From an uncultured Collinsella sp. (GTDB lineage Bacteria > Actinomycetota > Coriobacteriia > Coriobacteriales > Coriobacteriaceae): a stretch of DNA of 26,057 nucleotides. Shown piece after piece: positions 1 through 7,131 of the stretch. Below the pieces are notes generated by a model. That model was given only the letters and a program-made list of their open reading frames with translations, searched no databases and had not been told where the DNA came from. Numbering within the stretch: position 1 is the first letter of the stretch; each line of letters starts with the position of its first letter. The stretch covers positions 1-26,057 of the forward strand of contig UROZ01000017.1 in assembly GCA_900549655.1 (NCBI GenBank). Direction: 5' to 3'. The position numbers were made by a program, and so were the translations under genes.

Positions 1-34
1 TGCGTGCGGAACTCGCGATCGACCTTATATGTCT

Positions 35-68
35 GCCGCCCGGCGGCGGGGCTCCTCGCCCGAACCCC
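35..68 (-). terminator. Tandem small hairpins after the UPF0210 gene, possible weak terminator
   Basis: Just past the stop codon of the minus-strand UPF0210 gene two GC-rich hairpins follow each other. One has 7-bp arms at 48-54 and 62-68 (one G-U pair) and a 7-nt loop. The other has 5-bp arms at 35-39 and 43-47. There is no clear T run after either on the minus strand, so intrinsic termination is only a guess. Confidence 0.3.
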
Positions 69-72
69 TCAG

Positions 73-1437
73 CTAGTTCTTCAGCGAGTTCAGCGGCGCC
101 GGGAAGCGTCCACCGCGGTGGGCAAGCACGGTGCCGGCGTTGGGGTTCACCGGCATGATGGGCGCACGGCCGAACAGGCCGCCGTACTCGACGCAGTCGC
201 CCACGCCCTTGCCGATGGCGGGGATCACGCGGACGGCCGTGGTCTTGTTGTTGATGACGCCGATGGCCATCTCGTCGGCGATGATGCCGGCGATGGTCTC
301 GACCGGAGTGTCGCCGGGGATGGCGATCATGTCCAGGCCAACGGAGCACACGCAGGTCATGGCCTCGAGCTTCTCGAGCGAAAGCGCACCGGCCTCGACG
401 GCGGCGATCATGCCGGCATCCTCGGACACGGGGATAAAGGCGCCGGAGAGACCGCCCACGCTGGAGCTGGCCATGACGCCGCCCTTCTTGACGGCATCGT
501 TGAGCATGGCGAGCGCGCAGGTCGTGCCCGGGCCACCGCAGGTGCCAACACCGATGATCTCGAGAATGCGGGCAACAGAGTCGCCGATGGCAGGCGTGGG
601 GGCCAGCGACAGGTCGACGATGCCCTTCTCGACGCCCAGGCGATGGGCGGCCTCGCGGCTCATGAGCTCGCCGGCGCGGGTGATCTTAAAGGCGGTCTGC
701 TTGATTTTCTCGGCAACCTCCATCATCGAGGCGGAGTCGGGGAGCGTCTCCAAGGCAGCAGCCATAACGCCGGGGCCCGAGACGCCAACGTTGATGACGG
801 CGTCGGCCTCGCCGCCGCCGTGGACGGCACCCGCCATAAACGGGGAGTCCTCGACCATATTGGCAAAGCAGACGAACTTGGAAGCGCCAACGGAGTCCTG
901 GTCGGCCGTGAGCTTGGCGGCGTCGATGATGGTCTGCGCGGCCATGAGCACGGCGTCCATGTTGATGCCGGCGCGCAGGCTGGCGACGTTGACGCTGGAG
1001 CAGACGCGGCTCGTGGTGGCGAGCGCCTGCGGAATGGACTGGATAACGCGGCGGTCGGCGTCGCCGATGCCCTTCTGGACGAGTGCGGAGAAGCCGCCCA
1101 GGTAGTCGATGCCGAGGGTCTCGGCTGCACGGTCGAGGGCATGCGCGATGGGGGTGAGGTCCTCATCCTTGCAGCAGGCGGCGATCTGCGCCACCGGGGT
1201 GACGGAAACACGCTTGTTGACGATGGGGATACCGTACTCGCGCTCGAGGTTCTCGGCGGTCTCGACCAAGTGCTCAGCCGTGTGCGTCACGTGGTCGTAG
1301 ATCTTCGTGCACATGCGGTCGAGGTTCTCGTCGCCGCAACCCATGAGCGAAACACCCATGGTGATGGTCCTGATGTCGAGGTTCTGTTCCTCAACCATGC
1401 CGCGGGTTTCCGCGATTTCTGCGGGCGTGATCGCCAT
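73..1437 (-). CDS. UPF0210 / PFL family protein (DUF711)
   Basis: Conserved protein of the UPF0210 family, which has a pyruvate-formate-lyase-like fold but no established reaction. The predicted product is 454 aa, the usual family length, cytoplasmic, with no signal peptide. Family-typical segments are visible: ITMGVSLMGC near the N-terminus, KRVSVTPVAQI, the Gly-rich GGGEADAVINVGVSGPG, GVGTCGGPGTTCALAMLND, SSSVGGLSGAFIPVSED and the C-terminal GRAPIMPVNPNAG. I chose the ATG at 1437 because an AGGAG lies 7 nt upstream and the protein then begins MAITPAEI; an in-frame ATG at 1494 would add 19 residues with no such site. Many bacteria encode a small ACT-domain partner (UPF0237) directly upstream. 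Here the upstream gene is metH and no partner is in the window. It is the last gene of the minus-strand cluster and may have its own promoter. Confidence 0.9.
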   Translation of the reverse strand: MAITPAEIAETRGMVEEQNLDIRTITMGVSLMGCGDENLDRMCTKIYDHVTHTAEHLVETAENLEREYGIPIVNKRVSVTPVAQIAACCKDEDLTPIAHALDRAAETLGIDYLGGFSALVQKGIGDADRRVIQSIPQALATTSRVCSSVNVASLRAGINMDAVLMAAQTIIDAAKLTADQDSVGASKFVCFANMVEDSPFMAGAVHGGGEADAVINVGVSGPGVMAAALETLPDSASMMEVAEKIKQTAFKITRAGELMSREAAHRLGVEKGIVDLSLAPTPAIGDSVARILEIIGVGTCGGPGTTCALAMLNDAVKKGGVMASSSVGGLSGAFIPVSEDAGMIAAVEAGALSLEKLEAMTCVCSVGLDMIAIPGDTPVETIAGIIADEMAIGVINNKTTAVRVIPAIGKGVGDCVEYGGLFGRAPIMPVNPNAGTVLAHRGGRFPAPLNSLKN

Positions 1438-1472
1438 CCTTGCGCTCCTATCTGCCAAAACGAGCATAGTCT

Positions 1473-1501
1473 TATCTATTCTAACGTGCCGCACGTGCCA
1501 A
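1473..1501 (-). promoter_or_regulatory. Possible promoter of the UPF0210 gene
   Basis: On the minus strand a TTGGCA (1496-1501) is followed after 17 nt by TAGATA (1473-1478), which leaves a leader of about 30 nt before the ATG at 1437. The -35 is good and the -10 mediocre. It overlaps the hairpin at 1483-1520, so either reading may be wrong. Confidence 0.3.
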
Positions 1502-1520
1502 GTGGCGCATGCGGCACGTT
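1483..1520. repeat. Perfect 11-bp inverted repeat between metH and the UPF0210 gene
   Basis: AACGTGCCGCA at 1483-1493 is exactly complementary to TGCGGCACGTT at 1510-1520, with a 16-nt loop that itself contains a small GCC/GGC dyad. It lies in the 51-nt gap after metH. It could be a metH terminator or attenuator, although the minus strand lacks a proper T run after the stem, or an operator overlapping the possible promoter. Confidence 0.55.
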
Positions 1521-1545
1521 TTGGTGCTCGGTTGTTTCCGTTGTG

Positions 1546-4110
1546 TTACTGCCCAAAGACCTCTTCGGCGATGCGCGCGCTCTCGGCGGCGTCCTTGGCG
1601 TAGTAGTCCGCGCCGATCTGCTTGGCGTATTCGGGGGTGAGTACGGCGCCGCCCACGATGATCTTGACGCCCGGCACCTCAGTATGAAGCAGCTTGATGG
1701 TCTCCTCCATGGCGACGACCGTGGTAGTCATAAGCGCCGAGAGGCCGACGAGTTTGATATCGCGCTCCTTGACGGTCTTGAGTACCTCCTGCGGATCGAC
1801 GTCGCGGCCCAGGTCAAAGACGGTGTAGCCGTAGTTGTCGAGCAGCATTTTGACGATGTTCTTGCCAATATCGTGGATGTCGCCCTTGACGGTGGCCACG
1901 CAGATCTTGCCCTTGTCGGCAATCTCGCCGGCGGGCATCAGGCGTTTGATGGTATCGAAGCCCACGCGCGCGGCCTCGGCCGAGGCCATAAGCTGCGGCA
2001 AGAAGAACTTGCCCTGGTCAAAGAGGACTCCGACCTCGTCGAGGGCGGGGATAAAGTGATTGTTGATGAGGTCCATGGCGTCGTGGTCTGCCAGCAGACG
2101 CTCGGTCTCGGCAGCGATCTCGCCTTTGCGGCCCGAGACGACCATGCGACGAATCGGGTCGTCGGTGCCGGCGGTGCCAGCAGCGGGCACAGCGTCGGTC
2201 GATACTGCCTGAGCAGCTGCCGGGTTGGCGGCGATCTTGTACGGATCGGTCCAGCCGGCATAGCGCTCGATGTATCCGGTCGAGCCCTCGTCCTCAACGC
2301 TCAGGACGCGATAGCTGTAGACAGTATCCATAAAGCGCTTGGAGCCCGGGTTCATGATGGGGGCGTCCAGGCCCGCGCCGAAGGCGGCAGCCAAAAAGAC
2401 CGAGCCCAGCAGCGGGCGGGCAGGCAGGCCAAAGCTGATGTTCGACACGCCGAGCGCACATTTGACGCCCAGGCGCTCCTTGCACAGGGACATGGCGCGC
2501 AGGATCTGCTCGGCCTGGCGCTGGTTGGTCGAGGCGGTCATGACCAGGCAGTCGATGAGGACGCGGTCCGGGCCGATGCCGTAACGGGCAGCCTCGGCCA
2601 CGATGTGCTCGGCGATGGCGAAGCGAGCCTCGGCGGTATCGGGGATGCCGCCTTCGTCGAGCGTAAGGCCGACAACGTTGGTGCCGTAGTGGGCGACCAG
2701 CGGAAAGATCTCATCCATGATCTGCTGCTTGCCATTGACCGAGTTGATGATGGGCTTGCCGGCGTAGCGGCGCACGGCGGCCTCGACAGCGGCGGGGTCG
2801 GTGGAGTCGATCTGCAGCGGCAGGAGCGTGGAGCCCTGGAGCTGTTCGGTCGCCTGTTGGATGATCTTGACCTCGTCGATCTCGGGCAGGCCCACGTTAA
2901 CGTCCAAGATGTCGGCGCCCTGTTCCTGCTGGCTGATGCCCTGACTCACGACGTAGTCCAGGTCGCCGTTGCGCAGGGCCTGCTGCAGGCGCTTTTTGCC
3001 GGTGGGGTTGATGCGCTCGCCGATGACAGCGATCTTGTGGCCATCGCAGGGGAGGTCCACCACGGTCTGGGCGCTTGTGACCGACATGCTGGGCTTGCGG
3101 TGGCGCGAACTGGGCGTGTGGTTATCGATAAGCGTGCGCAGCGCTGCCATGTGCGCCGGCGTGGTGCCGCAGCAGCCGCCCACGACGCTCACGCCGTCCT
3201 CGATCATGCCGGCGACGGCCTTGGCGTATTCGGGGGCTTGGATATCAAAGACGGTGTTGCCGTCGTCGTCCACATGGGGGAGTCCCGCATTGGCCTGCAC
3301 CATAACGGGTTTGTCGGTAACGGTGAGCATGCGTGCGGCGAGTCCTCGGAGCTCGGCCGGTCCTTGGCTGCAGTTGATGCCCAAAACGTCGGCGCCGATG
3401 GCATCGAGCGTGATGGCGGCGACCTCGGGACTCGTTCCCAGGAAGGTGCGACCGTCTTCCTCGAAGGTCATGGTGGCAAAGACGGGCAGGTCGGAGTTCT
3501 CGCGGCAGGCGAGGACGGCCGCCTTGATCTCGGCCAGGTCGGTCATAGTCTCGATAATAAAGAGGTCCACACCCGCGGCGACGCCTGCGCGCACTTCCTC
3601 GGCAAAGAGGTCATAGGCCTCGTCGAAGCTGAGGGTGCCTAAGGGACGAAGCAGTGCGCCGATGGGGCCGATGTCGCCGGCGACGTAGCGGGCGCCGGCC
3701 GCGCGGGCACAGGCGACGGCCACGGCAAAGACGTCTGCCACGGTGGCGGCACCGTCGAGCTTGTGGGCATTGGCGCCAAAGGTGTTGGCGGTAATCACGT
3801 CGCAGCCGGCCTCGACATATTGACGTTGGATATCGGTGATAACCTGGGGTTCCTCAAAGTTGAGCAGCTCGGGCAGGGCGCCCGCCTTCATGCCAGCGGC
3901 CTGCAACATGGTGCCCATGCCGCCGTCGAACAGCAGGTGCCCCGTGCCCTCGATGGCGGCGCGCAGGCGATCGTCCTTAATGCGCAGATCGTCGATCGTG
4001 CGCGTCTTGTATGCAGCGCCATTACGGCGTGCGGCATCAACGGGTGCCGCCAGCGCGGCACCGTCCAGATCATGAGTGATAAGTATGTTTGAGCTATTCG
4101 CCATGTGCAT
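1546..4110 (-). CDS. metH: Cobalamin-dependent methionine synthase, short form lacking the reactivation domain
   Basis: Transfers a methyl group from 5-methyltetrahydrofolate through cobalamin to homocysteine, giving methionine. Predicted 854 aa. Domain order: a homocysteine S-methyltransferase barrel (about residues 50-330, LFDGGMGTMLQ, zinc cysteines in GINCSQG and GGCCGTTP), a pterin-binding barrel (about 355-620, IGERINPTGKK and LDVNVGLPEID), a B12 cap (about 645-730) and a Rossmann B12 domain with DxHxxG (DIHDIG, 744-749). The protein ends with the B12 domain, so the AdoMet-binding reactivation domain of E. coli-type MetH is absent; a separate gene at 6340-7131 encodes it. The start is uncertain: ATG at 4110 or 4104, neither with a strong ribosome site. 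The first 17 nt overlap the end of the upstream restriction gene, so the N-terminal 45 or so residues before the barrel may partly be an insertion scar. Cytoplasmic. Confidence 0.95.
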   Translation of the reverse strand: MHMANSSNILITHDLDGAALAAPVDAARRNGAAYKTRTIDDLRIKDDRLRAAIEGTGHLLFDGGMGTMLQAAGMKAGALPELLNFEEPQVITDIQRQYVEAGCDVITANTFGANAHKLDGAATVADVFAVAVACARAAGARYVAGDIGPIGALLRPLGTLSFDEAYDLFAEEVRAGVAAGVDLFIIETMTDLAEIKAAVLACRENSDLPVFATMTFEEDGRTFLGTSPEVAAITLDAIGADVLGINCSQGPAELRGLAARMLTVTDKPVMVQANAGLPHVDDDGNTVFDIQAPEYAKAVAGMIEDGVSVVGGCCGTTPAHMAALRTLIDNHTPSSRHRKPSMSVTSAQTVVDLPCDGHKIAVIGERINPTGKKRLQQALRNGDLDYVVSQGISQQEQGADILDVNVGLPEIDEVKIIQQATEQLQGSTLLPLQIDSTDPAAVEAAVRRYAGKPIINSVNGKQQIMDEIFPLVAHYGTNVVGLTLDEGGIPDTAEARFAIAEHIVAEAARYGIGPDRVLIDCLVMTASTNQRQAEQILRAMSLCKERLGVKCALGVSNISFGLPARPLLGSVFLAAAFGAGLDAPIMNPGSKRFMDTVYSYRVLSVEDEGSTGYIERYAGWTDPYKIAANPAAAQAVSTDAVPAAGTAGTDDPIRRMVVSGRKGEIAAETERLLADHDAMDLINNHFIPALDEVGVLFDQGKFFLPQLMASAEAARVGFDTIKRLMPAGEIADKGKICVATVKGDIHDIGKNIVKMLLDNYGYTVFDLGRDVDPQEVLKTVKERDIKLVGLSALMTTTVVAMEETIKLLHTEVPGVKIIVGGAVLTPEYAKQIGADYYAKDAAESARIAEEVFGQ

Positions 4111-5107
4111 CCATTTCGTCTAGAGCCCACTGAGGAATTTCTATTTGAAGAGATTTGTCGGGCTCGATATCTTCGATTCGCTTGTTGTAGTGGGCAAGAA
4201 GCCGTGCGACATTTAATCGAATTAGGCCTCGCTTGTAGAACGATAACTCTTCAATATTGATGCCGATAAACGATTCGAGCGCGATAACCTGTACGCGATT
4301 GCCGAGTCCCTCACTTTCGAACAGTCCGTAAGCGAAGGAAACTTTATCGTGGGGGACAACGACGATGGGCCGAATGCCATTTCGAATGTTATCTCGGCAT
4401 CGATCGGTCAATTTGGCCATTGGCGATACAGTCACATGAAATGCAGCATCATTGATTTGGAAATCGCCAGAACGGTCTGTCTGCTGGTCGGCGGCGTTTG
4501 AGTTGTCCTTTCCGATTTCTATGGTTGGAAATAACATCTCTAGTTTTGCACCTACCAGGTGCTGTGCGACGGTACCCGTTGGCTTATCGGACCGTAGGCT
4601 TGCTTCGGCTAGGATATCATCGACAATGACAGAAATTGGTTTTTGAAGATCGATTTCGACTTTGATTCTCTGCCGGTTAAAGAAATCGACCTGGATTCGC
4701 TCGACGAAGAAATTGGCGATTGCATTCGCAGCTTCAAGACGAGTGTCTTCGCAAATGTCACTGGGTAGGGCAGAGTTGATAATTGTGGCAAGCTCAAGCG
4801 CCATCGGGAGTGTGCCGCGTGAGGTTCTGCCGCCCTCTGACGCGAAGGCACGCGTTTCCCCATGTCTGGCTAAAACTGTTTTGATGCATGCTCCACTTAG
4901 GCCTCGTACTTGGCTCCCCTTGTCCGATTGTACATAATCGTCGGTGAGCGGAAAACGGTTTTGCAGCAGCTCGCTTATGCCTATGCCAACCGCCATAACG
5001 TTACGGTTGACATTGCCTCGCTTGTTGCGCTTGGATTCGTACCAGAGTTCAATGGCATCCAAGATACCTTTATCGGGCTCGCTCAAGGAGCAATTGGTCA
5101 TTTCCAT
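4094..5107 (-). CDS. Probable type II restriction endonuclease partner (DUF4928-like)
   Basis: Protein of 337 aa encoded directly after, and overlapping by 38 nt, a DNA cytosine methyltransferase gene. From memory it resembles the DUF4928 family, which is repeatedly found beside such methyltransferases; length fits. No signal peptide or membrane segment. The region around 186-226 looks like a divergent nuclease core: a helix with E190 (VGAKLEML), then GDFQIND with D215, then a strand AFHVTVSP in which H224 and T226 occupy the positions where PD-(D/E)XK enzymes carry E and K. The catalytic assignment is inference. An ATG at 5107 with GGAG 9 nt upstream is chosen. Base composition is clearly more AT-rich than metH or metF, which suggests horizontal transfer. 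The stop codon lies inside the start of metH. Alternatively it is a DNA-binding accessory of the methylase rather than the nuclease. Confidence 0.65.
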   Translation of the reverse strand: MEMTNCSLSEPDKGILDAIELWYESKRNKRGNVNRNVMAVGIGISELLQNRFPLTDDYVQSDKGSQVRGLSGACIKTVLARHGETRAFASEGGRTSRGTLPMALELATIINSALPSDICEDTRLEAANAIANFFVERIQVDFFNRQRIKVEIDLQKPISVIVDDILAEASLRSDKPTGTVAQHLVGAKLEMLFPTIEIGKDNSNAADQQTDRSGDFQINDAAFHVTVSPMAKLTDRCRDNIRNGIRPIVVVPHDKVSFAYGLFESEGLGNRVQVIALESFIGINIEELSFYKRGLIRLNVARLLAHYNKRIEDIEPDKSLQIEIPQWALDEMDAHGE

Positions 5108-6230
5108 TATTGTTCACTCCGTTCCTTGAAGACATAAGCGCGGGTTTGACTGCATTTTTTATAAGCCAAGTGACAACTGGCACGGCAACCGCATCGCCGA
5201 ATGCGTAGCGAATCTGAGCATCCGAGAAGCCGCTAAACTGACATGAGTCAGCACCTTGGAGACGGGCATATTCAGTTCCAGTCATCCAGCGAACTTCTAT
5301 CTTTCCGTTTTCGCATATAACGACTGCCTGTCTTGATGAGCCGCCGCGAGCCGTTCTTAGACATCCGGCAATTTCTTCTTCACGGATTTCCCAGCGCACA
5401 ACGCCCGATCGCGTGCGACGGTAAGCAGTGCGAACAATTTTTTCTTTGGCATTTAAGAAGCGCTGAAGGCGCTCTGCTTGATGCGGTGCAAGTGAGTCGA
5501 TAAATGCTTGCACCTGGTTTTTGTTCCACCAACGCTTGTCGTCCTCGGGAATATTTTCAACAACCGTTGCAAGGCCCCTCATGCGAAGTGGGCTCGGTTC
5601 GTTTAGGTGAGAGACGTGCGTAATGAGTGAAGGGTCGGAGTGAATCCAGGAGACCTTTTCAGGTCGAAGCGAGGAATCGAGTCGGCTGTTGGGAAGAGGG
5701 TTTTTTAATCCGACGACAAACATGCGGGGGCGTGACTGGGGAAGCCAGTGCCGTGCATCGATAAAATAGGCGTCGCATGAATAGCCTAAACGATTAAATT
5801 CCTGGCAAACGAGTCTAAAGTCATCACTGTTATTAGACGTGGCAAGGCCGATGACATTTTCGAGAACAAGTGCCCGCGGGGCACGATCGCTCATTCCTTC
5901 GATGGCCTTAATAAAGCCAAAGAACGCACTGGACTCTTTGCCAGAGATAAGTCCCTCCCTGTTTCCCGCGAGAGATAAGTTTGTGCAAGGGCTTGACGCC
6001 CATGCGATGTCGGCTTGGGGTATTAGGTCGGGGTCGAGTGTGTGAACATCCTGCTCGACTAGATGTTCATCGCCCCAACACTGGCTGTACATGGCGCATT
6101 TAGTATGGTCTATGTCATTTGCCCAGATTGTTTTGATTCCGGCTTTTGCCATGCCGGCACGAGCCAAGCCAATGCCTGAAAAAAACTCAAGCGCGGTTAG
6201 TTGTGGCGAGAACTGCAGAATGTTGTGCAT
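5070..6230 (-). CDS. DNA (cytosine-5-)-methyltransferase of a type II restriction-modification system
   Basis: C5 cytosine DNA methyltransferase, 386 aa, using S-adenosylmethionine to methylate a short target and protect it from the partner nuclease. Ordered motifs are visible: motif I LEFFSGIG (14-21), acidic motif II/III (ANDID, 37-41), motif IV with the catalytic cysteine C82 in SSPCTNLS instead of the common PPCQ, motif VI ENV (124-126), motif VIII QSRPR (164-168), a target-recognition region (about 180-285), motif IX-like RTARGG (291-296) and motif X YAFGDAVAVPVV (341-352). The ATG at 6230 is preceded only by a weak GAAAG. The last 38 nt overlap the downstream DUF4928-like gene, a tight coupling typical of restriction-modification pairs. 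AT-rich composition compared with neighbours points to acquisition. Target sequence cannot be read from the protein. Confidence 0.92.
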   Translation of the reverse strand: MHNILQFSPQLTALEFFSGIGLARAGMAKAGIKTIWANDIDHTKCAMYSQCWGDEHLVEQDVHTLDPDLIPQADIAWASSPCTNLSLAGNREGLISGKESSAFFGFIKAIEGMSDRAPRALVLENVIGLATSNNSDDFRLVCQEFNRLGYSCDAYFIDARHWLPQSRPRMFVVGLKNPLPNSRLDSSLRPEKVSWIHSDPSLITHVSHLNEPSPLRMRGLATVVENIPEDDKRWWNKNQVQAFIDSLAPHQAERLQRFLNAKEKIVRTAYRRTRSGVVRWEIREEEIAGCLRTARGGSSRQAVVICENGKIEVRWMTGTEYARLQGADSCQFSGFSDAQIRYAFGDAVAVPVVTWLIKNAVKPALMSSRNGVNNNGNDQLLLERAR

Positions 6231-6285
6231 GTACTGGCTTTCAGATAGTTGTTATTTGGCATCTAATGGTACTTGTTTGTGAGGA

Positions 6286-6305
6286 CATCCGCTTACATAC
6301 GGATG
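6286..6305. repeat. Small inverted repeat between the reactivation gene and the methyltransferase gene
   Basis: CATCCG (6286-6291) and CGGATG (6300-6305) form a 6-bp stem with an 8-nt loop in the 109-nt gap upstream of the methyltransferase start. Such dyads can be binding sites for restriction-modification controller proteins or for the methylase itself. No controller gene is present, so the role is unknown. I saw no convincing promoter in this gap. Confidence 0.3.
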
Positions 6306-6339
6306 AGATTCCCTCGATACCGTGCCATCAATTGACATT

Positions 6340-7131
6340 TTATTCAGAATGCGAATAGCAGGTGGTGTGGGCGGCGCGGAAGCGGCAGTGCTCGCGCATG
6401 CGGCAGATATTGCAGGTGGGGCGGCTTTGGGCGTCGTGGACTTCGCCTTCGAACAGGCCGATCACCGCGGTCACGCTCTTGGTGGGCATGAGTAGGCTGG
6501 TGGGTGTGACGGTAAGCCCGATGAGCCGCGTGGCGTTGAGCGCAGCCACGATTGAGCGCTGGGCCGAGAGCGGGCAGTCGCCGTAGCCGGGACTAAAGCG
6601 CCAGTTGCCGGCGAGCCCGTGTGCGGCGGCGTCCGTCTTGACCTGCTGGTCCATTTGCTCAACGGCGGCTTCTACGTAAGCGGAGCACGCGGCGTCGAGC
6701 ACGGCGCCCTCCAGGGGATGTTGGGCTCCCGTGGTGCGCAGGCGACGCTCGGCGTCCATGCCGAGGGTACATGCCATGAGCGCGGCAAAGCGGGCATCTT
6801 TGAGATGTCGATAGATATCGCGACCGCGCAGCTCAACGTTGGTGCCGACCAGGCGAATGCAAGGTTCTCCCTGCTCGTCCACACCCGTGGCATCGACGGC
6901 AAACACGCGGCGCACGCCACGGGGCTCAATGTCCAATTCCAGACGCTCGACCACAAGCTCAATACGTCGTGACAGTTCGGGCTCGATCTGCTGGCCGCCG
7001 TAACCCAGATACCGCAGCATCTCGGCACGGTCGACACGGGGATGGTGCGCAGCATCGACACGGTAAAGCGCCGGCGACGCAAGGTCGGCCGGCACTTCGA
7101 CAGCGGTTGTATCGATGTGCGGTTTTTCCAT
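6340..7131 (-). CDS. Stand-alone methionine synthase reactivation (AdoMet-binding) domain protein
   Basis: Predicted 263-aa cytoplasmic protein of the vitamin B12-dependent methionine synthase activation-domain family. It should bind AdoMet and reductively remethylate oxidised cobalamin on MetH, replacing the C-terminal domain missing from metH in this window. Diagnostic region: RFSPGYGDCPLSAQ (178-191), then LTVTPTSLLMPTKSV (206-220), the motif contacting AdoMet and cobalamin in MetH activation domains. The tail holds four cysteines (C240, C243, C249, C258; CNICRMREHC), a pattern I recall in stand-alone members and which could bind a metal or Fe-S cluster. The start ATG at 7131 overlaps the metF stop codon (TAATG), so the two are translationally coupled. 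A longer open frame upstream to 7440 lies inside metF and is rejected. The gene is separated from metH only by the restriction-modification pair. Confidence 0.88.
   Translation of the reverse strand: MEKPHIDTTAVEVPADLASPALYRVDAAHHPRVDRAEMLRYLGYGGQQIEPELSRRIELVVERLELDIEPRGVRRVFAVDATGVDEQGEPCIRLVGTNVELRGRDIYRHLKDARFAALMACTLGMDAERRLRTTGAQHPLEGAVLDAACSAYVEAAVEQMDQQVKTDAAAHGLAGNWRFSPGYGDCPLSAQRSIVAALNATRLIGLTVTPTSLLMPTKSVTAVIGLFEGEVHDAQSRPTCNICRMREHCRFRAAHTTCYSHSE

Noticed and set aside
4..3642. 1212-codon open frame on the plus strand
   Set aside because: It lies antisense to the UPF0210 gene and metH, which have clear family motifs. Long antisense open frames are common in GC-rich genes, and the translation is Gly/Asp/His-rich with no domain.
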